A DNA stretch of 64,000 nucleotides, from assembly GCA_008973525.1 (NCBI GenBank), contig WACJ01000530.1, positions 2,046,001-2,110,000 of the forward strand. The letters run 5' to 3'. Position numbers and translations under genes: made by a program. The notes beneath the pieces were generated by a model, which saw only the letters and a list, made by a program, of their open reading frames with translations, made no database searches and had not been told where the DNA came from. Positions within the stretch are counted from its first letter, which is position 1. Every line of letters starts with the position of its first letter. This DNA comes from Stenopsyche tienmushanensis (Eukaryota > Arthropoda > Insecta > Trichoptera > Stenopsychidae). Shown here one piece after another: positions 33,480 to 43,999 of this stretch.

Positions 33480-34745
33480 AATTTTAACCCTTTGATAAGA
33501 TAGAATATGAATTTAAATACATTAACGCAATTTTTATTGTTAAATCCGTTGATGATCCGAGGCGATTTTGATCCAAATTCGTCGCGGAATCGCTCTAAAT
33601 TATTGTTTTAAATGGTTTAGAATGGCTGAATCCGTATTTTAAGCACTCTGTGCATGCGATTAAAATTGCTCTTCAATCAATCATAAATTGATTGATATCA
33701 ATGGGCGACGTTCGAGTCCGTTATTGAATTTATGTGTCGCAGATTAAATTGAATTAATGCGTGGACCGACCGGCCAAATGTTCTCGTTCCCTGTTTTTAT
33801 GGAAGTCGTTTGGAAGAGAAAGAAATTGTTGTGCAGTTCTCTTCTGGCACACATTGAGAAACACGACGTCATACCTAATTTGTTAAATTTACGAGTGTTT
33901 TCATTCTATTATCTCCATATCCATCTGACATTATGCACCGTCTATGACCGATGCAAATGTGCACTTTCATACGCGCAGATGCACAAAAACATGACCAAAA
34001 ACACGAAATCGTATGCTTAAATATTAACAGACTTGGGCCGAGTATTATTTGGATGTTTGGATGAATTTTTGTCTGCTTTTTATGATCCGAGACTATGAAA
34101 ATTAGATCTTTTCATGAATGCATCGATGGCGTTCATCTTGGTGCATTTGTTTGGGTTTATTTGGTGTTTAAAATGCGCTAAAATGGCATTGTTACAATTC
34201 GCTATGGTCATATGAAGCATCGATTAATTCGCAGAGGCGACGTCATTAATTTCGGACCAACCCTCGTTAAATTTCATTCGATTTAAATATGTATATATTC
34301 TCATATATCAACACACTAAGTATACTCTATTAATTCGCTATTATTAATAACAGGATTACACAACGGACGCCATACAACGCTAAATCTGTTGAATAACAAA
34401 GAATAAAAATGAGGATAAAAATAAATTCTTTGCTCACTTTATGATGCCTGTCGCATTTTTCTCTGCCCATTAACAACTTTGACAAATGATCATAATTTAT
34501 ACATCAAAAACATTTTTTCACTATGCTGTTTATTATGAAATTCAGACGGGGGCACACACACAAACGGCACGAATGGTCGATAGTCTGAGAACTCTTAATG
34601 ACAGAAATATGACTGTCTAATACGTAAAAATACCAAAAAGTCAGATAAATTAGGAACGCCTCGGTTTTAATGCGAAAGATTGAGATTTATGGCGATATTG
34701 TTCATGTATCACGATGATAGATCTTTCCAAGCGAAATTTTTACAA
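33480..34745. other. Single-copy stretch, no gene recognised
   Basis: Separates unit 1 from units 2 and 3. The 87-codon frame 33757-34020 starts at a non-ATG codon. No shared repeats were noticed. Confidence 0.4.
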
Positions 34746-34749
34746 GCAC

Positions 34750-35440
34750 CCATGAAAAACCCAATTATTACTTTTGAAAAAATAAATTTATTCAATAAAA
34801 AATATTTTGGCGCGTTTTTTAGGATTTACGCTTTTGATTGGATGCAATTTCATTTTTTTAAAAAATAAATTTCGCTTGAATATGCGCGTTTAAAATGAGG
34901 AAGTTTCCCTGCTGCATCCAATACCAATATCATTCATGTCGTGGACTTAACACATTAAATACGGAGACCAGATTTTAGCGTGTATAAAAAGGTTTTGAGA
35001 GATCACATACCGATTTAAAATTATACTGCCTAATACATGATATTTATATTAATATTTCAATGATGCGCATCGTTTTTTACACTATTCTGCTTAATAATTT
35101 ATATTTAAAGTCTTCCCGCCATTATAATATTAACCAAACTAATTTTATTAATTATATACATGCATTGCCTATATTATGTTCAACTAAAATATTATTAAAA
35201 TAAAAAAAATTCTACTGTTGCTGATCAAAATAGCTTGAAAATTAATGTTTTCTGATGGCAAAATACCAGCTTTTTCGTCTAAATTATCTTAATTTTCAGC
35301 AAAATGCATTGGATTAAGATGTCATATCTGTATTTATATAAAGACAATATCCAAAATAATAATATTTGTATTTGCGTAAGATTTTTAGTTACAAAAATAT
35401 TCATAAAAATTGTATATTCATCAATATTATATATAATTGG
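34750..35440 (+). repeat. H-I block, unit 2 (3' truncated)
   Basis: Family H core (AAATGAGGAAGTTTCCCTGC at 34893) followed by CATTAAATACGGAG, then TTAATTTTCAGCAAAATGCA, ATTGGATTAAGATGTCATAT and AAGACAATATCCAAAA. Its 'exon 1' analogue lacks 12 nt (in frame) relative to units 1 and 3. It stops near 35440, where unit 3 begins, so the 'exon 2' part is missing. Confidence 0.7.
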
Positions 35441-35444
35441 TAGG

Positions 35445-36235
35445 GTTTAAAATAAAGAAGTTTCCCTGCTGCATCCAGTACAAATATCAATCATGTTGTG
35501 GCTTTCTTAACACATTAACTACGAGGTTTTGGAAGAATTTCAATGATTTGCATCCTATTTTAAACTATTCTACTTCATAATATATGACCCATGAATGTTG
35601 ATTTCGTTTAAAGTCGGGGATTGTCTTACAAAATATCACATTTTTGTAAAAAAATACACTTTCAATAGCTTCTCAAATAACAACCAAAGTGAAAAACATC
35701 ATCATATTCTAGCCGGCATTAATTAAAAGACTCCCGCGATTAATGTGTTGATACCCTCAGAATTTCATCGTTCTGTTTTTTCATCTAAATCGTCTTCTTT
35801 TTTAGCAAAATTTATTGTATTAAGATGTCATATCTTCAATTATATAAAGACAATATCCAAAGGATAATATTTTTTAATGATATTTGTATTTGTGTAAGAT
35901 TTTTAGTTGAAGAAATATCCATAAAATTGTATATATTTATCAATATTGTTACATTTTTCTTTTACAGATGCAATATAAATGGATCCAAATTTTCCACAAT
36001 ATGGATTTGAACCCGATTTTTATAATGAGGATCCAGGAAAATATCAATATAATAATAAAAATGCATAATAAGTATGATTGAAGGTGGATATTCAATCGAT
36101 TCTGCATTTAAATCGGTGCAAATTTGGATACAAAATTGAAGATATGTTTTTAAAAAATATGTTTATGTACTTATAGTGTTATTGTTCTATTTAAAAAAAA
36201 TTAAATCCACTGTGATCAAATTAATACAATCGTGT
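35445..36235 (+). repeat. H-I block, unit 3
   Basis: Directly follows unit 2 in the same orientation, a tandem arrangement. Core AAATAAAGAAGTTTCCCTGC at 35451, then CACATTAACTACGAGG, AAGATGTCATATCTTCAATT, GTGTAAGATTTTTAGTTGAA, TTTTCTTTTACAG, TTCAATCGATTCTGCATTTA and the terminal GATCAAATTAATACAA. Confidence 0.75.
35825..36081 (+). pseudogene. Possible two-exon mini-ORF, copy 2
   Basis: Same architecture as 33096-33370: ATG at 35825, 23 codons to 35893, GTAAGA, a 74-nt gap ending TTTTACAG at 35967, then 38 codons to TGA at 36079-36081. About 12 of 60 residues differ from copy 1 by eye. A second frame in the same DNA (ATG 35979) is also open for 29 codons, but is cut short in copy 1, so it is less consistent. 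No function can be assigned. Confidence 0.25.
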
Positions 36236-36239
36236 TAGA

Positions 36240-37955
36240 GTGCTAATATACGATATATCGTCGTCATAGCCAAAATTATGTTCTAAGATTTTGATTAAAT
36301 TCTCTTAATTTTGCAATGATCATTTATAACTAAAAAAAATTGTTTTGTTTGGTAAAAAATAATTTCGCGCGTTTTTCATGATTCACGCGCGTGCAATGTT
36401 TTTTATCATTTTTTTGTTCAACGAAAAATTTACACAGCGTACATAAAAGACTTATTTAGTATTTTATAAATAATTTAGATTCAAAATGTTGGTATAAAAA
36501 GGGTTAATATGTAATTTCCATGGACAAAATCATCAGCTCGTTTGATATTGACTGTGTTTGTATAACAATAATAAATATATTGATCCAAAATCCCTATTCA
36601 AATGATCCTGCCTAAATTTCACCACATGAAAAATCCTCTCCCCGTGAAGATCGCACACATCCGATAACAAACCGCACGCATGATTTGCATCGGAAGATCA
36701 AAAAGGATCACCCGATTGTATTAAATCCGACCGAACGACCGATTGTCGACTCTTTTAAGACCACAAGCACATTTCGACGACGTCATAAATCATTTTTTGT
36801 TTATTATACACCGTCATAAAACGGCCATTCGGTCAATCTTCCAGTTTTGCAGCATGAAGCAACCTTCCCGCCGGCTAAACGCCCGACATTAAAATTCATA
36901 CGCGAACGGGCGCTACACGTTCACAATCAAAATCATCCCGATTGTGTGCGTGTATGGGATGATTTCGATGCGAAAAATTCCCGGTTCATTAATTGCGGCA
37001 AAGACGATGACATATTGTGAAATCGTGCTCTTTCGAGCAATGTCAGAGAGCTGTGTTTCTGCTCTGGCAGCATGCCTACATTTCGGTTCGTATTACACCA
37101 CTCATTTATTGGACATAAATTACAATTGCCAATGTCACGAGAGTCGACTTTCGGTATGGATTGGGCACAATTAGGTATTTTCCGATGTGGCTCAATTTCG
37201 CTGCAAAATATTAAGCCTAAGCGCGTTTTTTTTAAATTGTGAATTTGTAAATAAACGTGTATTTTATGAATAAAGCGCTCGATTTTTGTGGTTGTTTGAT
37301 TATTTTTTGACATTGTGATATTTTTTACAGGTTATGTTCTTGGATTTTGACAGTTGTCATAGCTAAAACTAATTTGTTTTTCGGTTATAAGTATGAAAAT
37401 GGGATCGATTTCGAGCATTTCAAGCGATGTCTGTTAATTGATTGATTCGATTGTATTGGATAATTTTTTTTTGCCGTATAATACCATGAGCAACAGCCAA
37501 TATTCAAGGCTAAAGAATGTCATGCTAGCATTCGTCTAATATTGAAAGATTACAAATTATTCGATGCGATAAAAAATTACATCTTATTGATTTAGCCTAA
37601 CTTTTTTAAAATGGATTTTATTCGTGTTTCATATGAAAATTGTTGCAAAAAAGTATCGAATCCAGTCAATGACACGTTGTAGTCATATGAAAGTTTTTAA
37701 AAAGTTGTTGATCAGTTCTCTTTCTTACCTTTTTGGTTAAATCCGATTCAAATTCGAGGTTCGATCGAGCATGTATCCAACATCACTTTTGAGAATATTT
37801 TGGCACTGAACAAGCACAATTGACACGCTCGTGCGTGTTAATAGCTCATATCGACTCGGTTGTATATCTCCATCAGTTTGATATTAATCTGTCGTCCGTC
37901 AGGCACATGTGAACGGACAATAGCCTGTGCAATTTCTTGATTCACAAAATTCAAA
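36240..37955. other. Single-copy stretch, no gene recognised
   Basis: 36580-37200 is complex. A 126-codon minus frame (36933-37313) and a shorter plus frame (36944-37174) overlap; neither matches a known family. The remainder is AT-rich. Confidence 0.35.
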
Positions 37956-37959
37956 ATTC

Positions 37960-38190
37960 ACTTGTCACGGTTTTTATCACGCAAAACGACACTGTGGACG
38001 CGGGGCCATCACTGTCACTGTGGGGGTTGATAAGGGTTGCGAGGAAGTTTTCCGCGAAAGCCTTCTCGGCCGGAAGTTACGACGCAGAGAGACGTAAGAG
38101 ACGTGCGCGTGCGGCGCGCGCGCGACCGGCAATGAAGGCCCGACTGACGATCCGCGGCGGGCCTCCCCTACACGGTGACGCCGACATAAC
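37960..38190. promoter_or_regulatory. GC-rich island 1
   Basis: An abrupt switch to G+C-rich, CpG-dense sequence (for example GTGCGGCGCGCGCGCGACCG at 38109) inside AT-rich DNA. CpG-dense islands in low-GC arthropod genomes can mark promoters or first exons, but a transferred or gene-converted segment is equally possible. A frame at 37937-38269 crosses it from a non-ATG start and is probably composition-driven. No TATA box or initiator was defined. Confidence 0.3.
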
Positions 38191-38199
38191 TCACACTTT

Positions 38200-38905
38200 T
38201 CTCAATAACCTACCCCAAACTTCAAATCAACCCCCCCAATCGAAGCCCAATGCATTTATGCATCCCTAACGCACCACAATCAATAATAATCACCACAAAC
38301 AAACACTTATAAATTACATAAAATCGCATTTAAACACCACGACATAAAAACATTTCCAACACATAATATCTTATTTTTTTAAAACCAAAATTCATCCACA
38401 ACAACAAAATCTAAATGTATACAATTACATATGGATTTGATTAATATTTGACATTTTATTTGCGTATAAAAATGATCAATCCATTAGCCTAAATCATAAT
38501 ACCATCGAATACAATGACAAATAGTCCATTATAACAACAATAGAAGATCACATTCGGTATGATGAAAATCTTATAATAACACATCATAGGCGGGTAATTT
38601 TTTACAGGCGGTATGCGATAAATACGCTTTTAAAAAATAGCCGTATGTTTTAAATTACTTATTATATTGTGATGAAATTCAACATAATCACTCAAACAAG
38701 TCTATCGAATTCATACATTAAAAAAGTCTTTATTTAAGAATATATTTTGGACCTTTTCAAATGCGGAATAGAACTATGTTTTCCGCTGTAAAGTCTGTAA
38801 AATAGATGGAATTACGCATCCCGTTCAAGATGTGTTAATTCACAGGCTCGCAATTTAGCTGACCTCATCAAGCGAACGCCTTTATCTTTCGATAAATACA
38901 ATCAT
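38200..38905. other. AT-rich stretch, nothing recognised
   Basis: Strikingly C/A-rich and G-poor on the plus strand between 38215 and 38400. No coding frame or shared repeat was seen. Confidence 0.4.
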
Positions 38906-38914
38906 GTGTTTCAA

Positions 38915-39110
38915 TCAAATAGCAATGATTCAGAAAGAGCATTCTTGTACGTTGAATTCGGAGAGATTTCTTGTGTTTATGTGAAGAAATTACGAATATT
39001 GTGTGCTATATAACAGCGTTTATCTATTTATATACAAGCTTTATACAGGCTGCGCGGTCTTGAGAGATAAATGGATTTATTTTGACGATAAACTGCAAAC
39101 ATGCACTACT
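38915..39110 (+). repeat. Family C repeat, long copy
   Basis: GATTCAGAAAGAGCATTCTT, GTACGTTGAATTCGGAGAGA, TGTGTGCTATATAACAGCGT, TATACAAGCTTTATACAGGC, GCGCGGTCTTGAGAGATAAA and GATTTATTTTGACGATAA align with the minus copy at 62275-62610. Confidence 0.75.
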
Positions 39111-39119
39111 CAAAAGTCA

Positions 39120-39710
39120 ATATATAAAATTGAAATTTATTGAATATAACACAAACAAATATTTTAGCTGACTGACCTTGTGTATATTTCTGATTTAACG
39201 CTTTCCGATCCCATGTCGAATCTCATTCGACATCGATTTCAACCGCGTGGGTCTCATGTCGAACGTCATTCGACATTTTTTTTCATCGTTATTGAATTAA
39301 AATGCAACGCAACCTTTTTTTTCACTTGTATGAATAGGATAAATTATATTTTGCTCATTGGAATGTGTAACTGTCTACTTGGAAGGGATACGAAAGGGTC
39401 GTTTTAGCAAGCTTTGCAATCAAATTACATTTGCTCCGAATTATTACCGATTTTTATCATTTTTTTTAACCAATCCATAAGGGAAACACAGAGACTGCGC
39501 AGTGTGCTCCAATAGAATTATTATGACAAATCGAATTTTTATTTAAAAAAAAAAATTTTCTTCTAAAATTCTGAAAATCTATTGTGGACTTGGTGGGAAC
39601 CAAAAAAATCATTTAAATATTGATTGAATATTATTGGTGTTTTTTTATAATTTGGTCGATTGTCAGATGTAGTTGTTGGGAGATCGGAGCGAATATTAGC
39701 GTTAAGCGAG
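39120..39710. other. AT-rich stretch, nothing recognised
   Basis: Contains a short imperfect tandem around 39210-39275 (TGTCGAATCTCATTCGACAT and TGTCGAACGTCATTCGACAT, each a small palindrome), about 45 bp apart. No gene was recognised. Confidence 0.4.
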
Positions 39711-39714
39711 TTCG

Positions 39715-40095
39715 TAACCACGGTGCTGGCCGTCTGTCAGGCTGGCTTTCAATCAAACCGGGCGTCCACGCTGTCCCCGCCCCCCTCGGCCCTCCCGCGC
39801 GGGTGGGGGGCGAAAGGGGGCGGAGGGGGTCGGCCCGGGAGTGGGGTGAGCCCGGCTAGGGGGTGGGGGTGGGCGCCACTAAACACACTCACCTGTTGTC
39901 ACCGCCTGCTAACCTGATACAACACATCCTCACCATCAACCGTACACAACATCACAAACACGCCACAATAACTCCTGCATTTAATGCATTTTTCAGCGTG
40001 TTCCCGAAGGATTTTTTCGACGGCCACCGCTGCAGCCCTAACATCCCCAGGGCTGGACGCACGCAAAAGCGACATTCTCACGATCTAAATTGTAT
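39715..40095 (-). promoter_or_regulatory. GC-rich island 2 with a splice-donor-like site
   Basis: 39765-39880 is nearly all G/C with long G runs. On the minus strand, CAACAGGTGAGTG (39886-39898) is a near-perfect splice donor. The 39899-40081 minus frame lies just upstream of it but ends in TGA just before the donor, so a non-coding or 5'-UTR first exon is more likely than a coding one. Island 1 is 1.7 kb to the left. The promoter reading is inference; no transcript data are available. Confidence 0.3.
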
Positions 40096-40099
40096 AAAT

Positions 40100-41730
40100 T
40101 CGGTCTTTACGAGCGCAATTACGTCGGAATAAATTCTTATTTTCATACGTCTTAAAATAAATGTATGAAATCATATCGAATCGGTATAAATTTATTATAA
40201 TGATTCGTAATTATTGTTTGCGGGTGTTTTTGGATCAAAAGCTGATAATTTATTTTTGAATTGCTCTTCAATCGATCGTTTTTCTGTTGAAAATCATCAA
40301 TCGTTGATTTTTACTAATTGGAGCTCCAAATATGCAATAAATACAAGAAACTCTCAAAATCTTGAAGGAAAAGCGTTTGATCATTTTGGGGGGATTTAGC
40401 TTGAAAAACGCGTGGAAATAAAATTTGAAAAACGCGCGTCTAAATTATATCCAAACATCTACATTATATGCGCGCTGAATGCATCATGACAAAGCGCTGA
40501 CAATCCCACCACGGACGCGATGATTTATGGAATTAATTTAATTTCAGATCTGATTTATTTTTTCCATGGATCCATTTATTATGAAGATTAGAGTAAACTC
40601 GCACGGCGAATCGATGCGTCCGAAATTAATTTAAAATGATAGATACATACGCTTGATTTATAATAGATCCATGTTGCGACGATGGTAAAAAATGGATACA
40701 AATCATAGATTTGAAAAATTACTTGCGCTCATATCGCGGAACCGGTTCCTACGTAATAATGCATTTTTTCTGTGGCGACAGTGGATATATTTTATGGTGT
40801 GAATCGATTAAAAACTCAATGTGAATCTCACCTCACTGTCAGCAGGAAACGGCCGTAATGAACTCGGATATCTGCAAAGATAAAAAAAATAAGATTTACA
40901 CTTGCAAACTGCAATTTCCGCATCCATGGATAGAAAATCATAAAAACGGATGCAATGGACGAGGCTCGATTAAATCTTCAAAGCCGACGAATCCGATAGA
41001 TGCCAGAAGAAACGAGTTTCTTTCATTGCTATGGTATAATAATGACTTTGTAATTAACTTGGACAAAAAGCACCACCCACGATCCATGAACGGTAGGCCC
41101 GGCTTCGCTGGCGAGGATTTGTCGTTGTGACGAGAGAAAAAAGACTACCAAGATCGCATTGACCGGACCCTGATCAATAAATTATATAATTGAACCCTAC
41201 CTTAATAATCATTATCTTTTGATTATGGGGTACGCCCACGGTAGTTAATTGCTAACATTCGTTTCATAAGCTCTCCGTCTGAACAAGTACAAAACGCATT
41301 TACATAGTACATCCATCGACCACTCCAACACACAATCCGCCAAAATATTACATCCAATCGCCCTTGATCTAAGTATCATTGCGAATGATACATGGAAAAG
41401 CCTTCTGCGATCGGATTCCCATACAAATCATGCGATTGCCATAAACGTGCCGGTATTAACCTCGATGAATATTTCCAATCATATTATTCAATCAGGTCAT
41501 ATGAAAGGCTCTATTGCCTTCTTATCCTTTGAATGCATTGGTGTCAATATTGAATTATTATCATTCAACATAGTGCTTCATAATTGATAGATTAACCGCA
41601 TACAAAGTCCTTTAATATCATAAAATAGCAGAGATTGGAGCATTTAAATGTGCTATCAATGCATCAAATTATTAATACAAAGCGTTTTTTAATTACAAAA
41701 CTAACTTAAAACTCGTTGGAGGTATCGTCA
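40100..41730. other. Single-copy stretch, no gene recognised
   Basis: Complex, mixed-composition sequence. The 90-codon frame 40858-41130 starts with ATG and ends with TGA, is Lys/Asn-rich, and has no recognised motif; it is not called. No shared repeats were noticed until 41735. Confidence 0.35.
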
Positions 41731-41734
41731 TCAG

Positions 41735-42010
41735 ACTAAAACTTGCAAAATTCCCGATTTCCCAACAAATTATTTATTTCCATCGCTGCAGATGAATACT
41801 TATATACTATAATGCTTTGATGTGATTCGTAATTATACTACGGAGGAATATATAAATTCTGAAGCCCGTATCTATTATATTTACATATCGATATTCCCAT
41901 TATTAGAGTCGAGGTGTAGCAAATACATCACCGGTAGGGAAAGGTTAATATAACAATTTGAAAAACATATTGTACTGTATGTATGTATACATAGATCAGA
42001 CAGTTACTGC
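41735..42010 (-). repeat. Family A repeat, copy 5
   Basis: CAAAATTCCCGATTTCCCAA, AAATTATTTATTTCCATCGC, TTATACTACGGAGGAATATA, ACATATCGATATTCCC, ACATCACCGGTAGGGAAAGG and AGATCAGACAGTTACTG. Confidence 0.8.
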
Positions 42011-42075
42011 AGTTCAAAATCGTTTTTCGTTCTTATTATTAATGAACAATATACAGTAAAAATTTGAGATAAATT

Positions 42076-42452
42076 TACACTTAAGTCTGTTTTTATGCGA
42101 TAAATAAACGTTCCACAGGTAGTCTCATATAAAAAAATTCCCATAAAAAAAGTCTTGAACTACATAGAAAACCGAGGGATAGGTTCCATTACTTCTAAAA
42201 ACCGCATAACTTTAAATCAATGCGGTAGAATGGACAAAAATTACATTGCAAAAAGTTTATAAAAAACAATTGTAAAAAAAACAACGGTTGTGACTCGCAC
42301 TAGTGTTAATTTTAGATTTTTTTAATGCGAATTCGCATAAAAAAAAGCTTTGTCTTCCATAGAAAAATGACAGATAGGTTCCATTATTTTTGAAAACCGC
42401 ATAACTTCAAATTCGCATAAAAAAGATCCACATAAAAACAGACCCAAGTGTA
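42076..42452. mobile_element. MITE family G, copy 1 (22-bp TIRs)
   Basis: 377 bp bounded by inverted repeats TACACTTAAGTCTGTTTTTA (continuing TG, 42076-42097) and CATAAAAACAGACCCAAGTG (continuing TA, 42431-42452), with two mismatches. The interior contains paired AAAACCGCATAACTT words and GATAGGTTCCATTA segments. It has no coding capacity. A related copy at 52165-52511 is interrupted by family C. Confidence 0.75.
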
Positions 42453-42589
42453 TATATTATTACCCGAATATAAAATATTGCCTTATTGGAAAAAAAATTG
42501 TACGTCATACCAATAATGATATATAATGTCAATAATATGGAATAGTGTTTGGTGCCAATACTTGGGATATTATAACACTTTAAAGTCCG

Positions 42590-42740
42590 GATGCTCGGCA
42601 CTAAACATCGCCTGGAGTCCGGGTGAGTTTTGCATCAAATGCATAAAACGCCACTTAGCAAATTGATATAATTCTTAAACTAGCCAATAAATAAAAACTA
42701 AATTTCGCTGGTGTCTTCAGAATAGTTTATTAAATTAATA
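42590..42740 (+). repeat. Family K repeat, copy 2
   Basis: CTAAACATCGCC, then ATATAATTCTTAAACTAGCC and TAAATTTCGCTGGTGTCTTC match 22295-22430. The intervening segment is longer here. Confidence 0.5.
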
Positions 42741-42744
42741 TGTA

Positions 42745-42985
42745 TTCAAATATACCTACAAGACAGAAACTATATTGTAACTGCTTATAATAAATATTAT
42801 ATGTGCTTAATATTGCAATGCTTTGAAAGTTGTAATACTTCTATCAAGTTTCTGCATTACAACTTAAGCCACGTCTACTAAAGTCCTAATCGCATTGTAT
42901 CGAAAGTAGATGATGTTTATTTAATAATAATCAACGTAAACTACTTGTAGACAAAAAAGCAGCTTTGTAGATTATACGATTTAAG
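42745..42985 (-). repeat. Family D repeat, copy 2
   Basis: ACAGAAACTATATTGTAACT, AATATTGCAATGCTTTGAAA, GCCACGTCTACTAAAGTCCT, TTGTATCGAAAGTAGATGAT and CTTGTAGACAAAAAAGCAGC. It is colinear with 50660-50905. Confidence 0.75.
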
Positions 42986-42999
42986 ATCGATACGATACG

Positions 43000-43555
43000 A
43001 CCGACAAAATTTTTTTGGGGATTTAGAAGCTCATTTGTGGTTTCACGTTTAAATAAAATTAGTTCTGAGCTTCCAAAGTATCAAAAAAATGTGCGAACAA
43101 ATTAGATATGTTAACTTCTTAATTCTCTAAACAATAAAATAAAAACTATTTTGAACTTAGTTTAGTTTTAAAATTATCTCTAGATTATACCCTTTCCAAC
43201 GATATGCTACATGCTATATAAATCATTCAATAAGTCGTTAAATTTAAAGAGTTGCCATTTTGCCAGTGTCATGTTTAAGAAAATATTTTTTTTATGTTTA
43301 AGATGTTTTTGTTAAATTTATTTACAAAATTTGTTCAAATTCATCATCTCTATATTGTATGTACACACTTTACTTTTTTTTTCAGGTCACAAGACCGGAC
43401 CTATTCCATGGCTAGCGCAGTCTTCAGATCTGACACCAATGGATTTCTTTGTTTGAGAACGTGCCCTATTCCGTAATTCACACGGTTACCAAATAGGACA
43501 TATGATCTATGGGTGAAACGTAGCAAATCTTGACCACCAAAAATTTTTTTTCGAT
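43000..43555. other. AT-rich stretch, nothing recognised
   Basis: No shared repeat and no convincing frame. 43380-43520 is slightly more complex. Confidence 0.4.
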
Positions 43556-43574
43556 ACATATGCAAAACATCCTA

Positions 43575-43905
43575 TATACACTTTTTTGTGCGGTAGATGC
43601 GTTCCGCGGAAAATCGCACAAAAAAAGCTATGAATTTTAAAAATCGCATATCTTTGAAACGGCTATATAAAATATATCCAAAATCGCACAAAAAAAGTTA
43701 GGAAAACAATAAGGCATTTAAAAAATAACATTTAAAGGACGTCGTTGGTAATTTTTTTAGGATGTCTTACATCTGGCATCTCGAATACTCAAGTGTCTCT
43801 TCATGAAATTTTAAAAAAAGAAAAAAATGCTTCAGTAAAACCGCATAACTTTGAAATCGCACAAAAAAAAGTCGCACAAAAAGAGGTTTGAATGTATACG
43901 TATAT
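43575..43905. repeat. Family G-like element with TGTGCG-type ends
   Basis: The left end ATACACTTTTTTGTGCGGTA and right end GTCGCACAAAAAGAGGTTTG...TGTAT are roughly inverted. The interior repeats ATCGCACAAAAAAA four times and AAAACCGCATAACTTTGAAA once, the latter shared with MITE G. It is probably a diverged relative of family G. Confidence 0.5.
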
Positions 43906-43914
43906 CTTTTTAAC

Positions 43915-43990
43915 TAAGATTTGAACTCGGGATACTGGTCATATCGCTCTACCTGTCCAACAACAAAATCATGTAACTTGACTATGCCCC
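43915..43990 (-). repeat. tRNA-like SINE head or relic
   Basis: The minus strand reads GGTAGAGCGATATGACC followed by AGTATCCCGAGTTCAAATC, resembling tRNA A-box (GGTAGAGCG, D-arm) and B-box (GAGTTCAAATC) at normal spacing. The acceptor stem was not paired, so this is more likely a tRNA-derived repeat or relic than a working tRNA. Confidence 0.45.
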
Positions 43991-43999
43991 AGAATTCTA

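Noticed and set aside
36933..37313. 126-codon minus-strand frame with an overlapping plus-strand frame
   Set aside because: No recognisable domain; both strands are open, as expected in locally stop-poor sequence; no splice context was identified.
43915..43990. Functional tRNA gene
   Set aside because: A-box- and B-box-like sequences are present, but acceptor and anticodon stems could not be paired.
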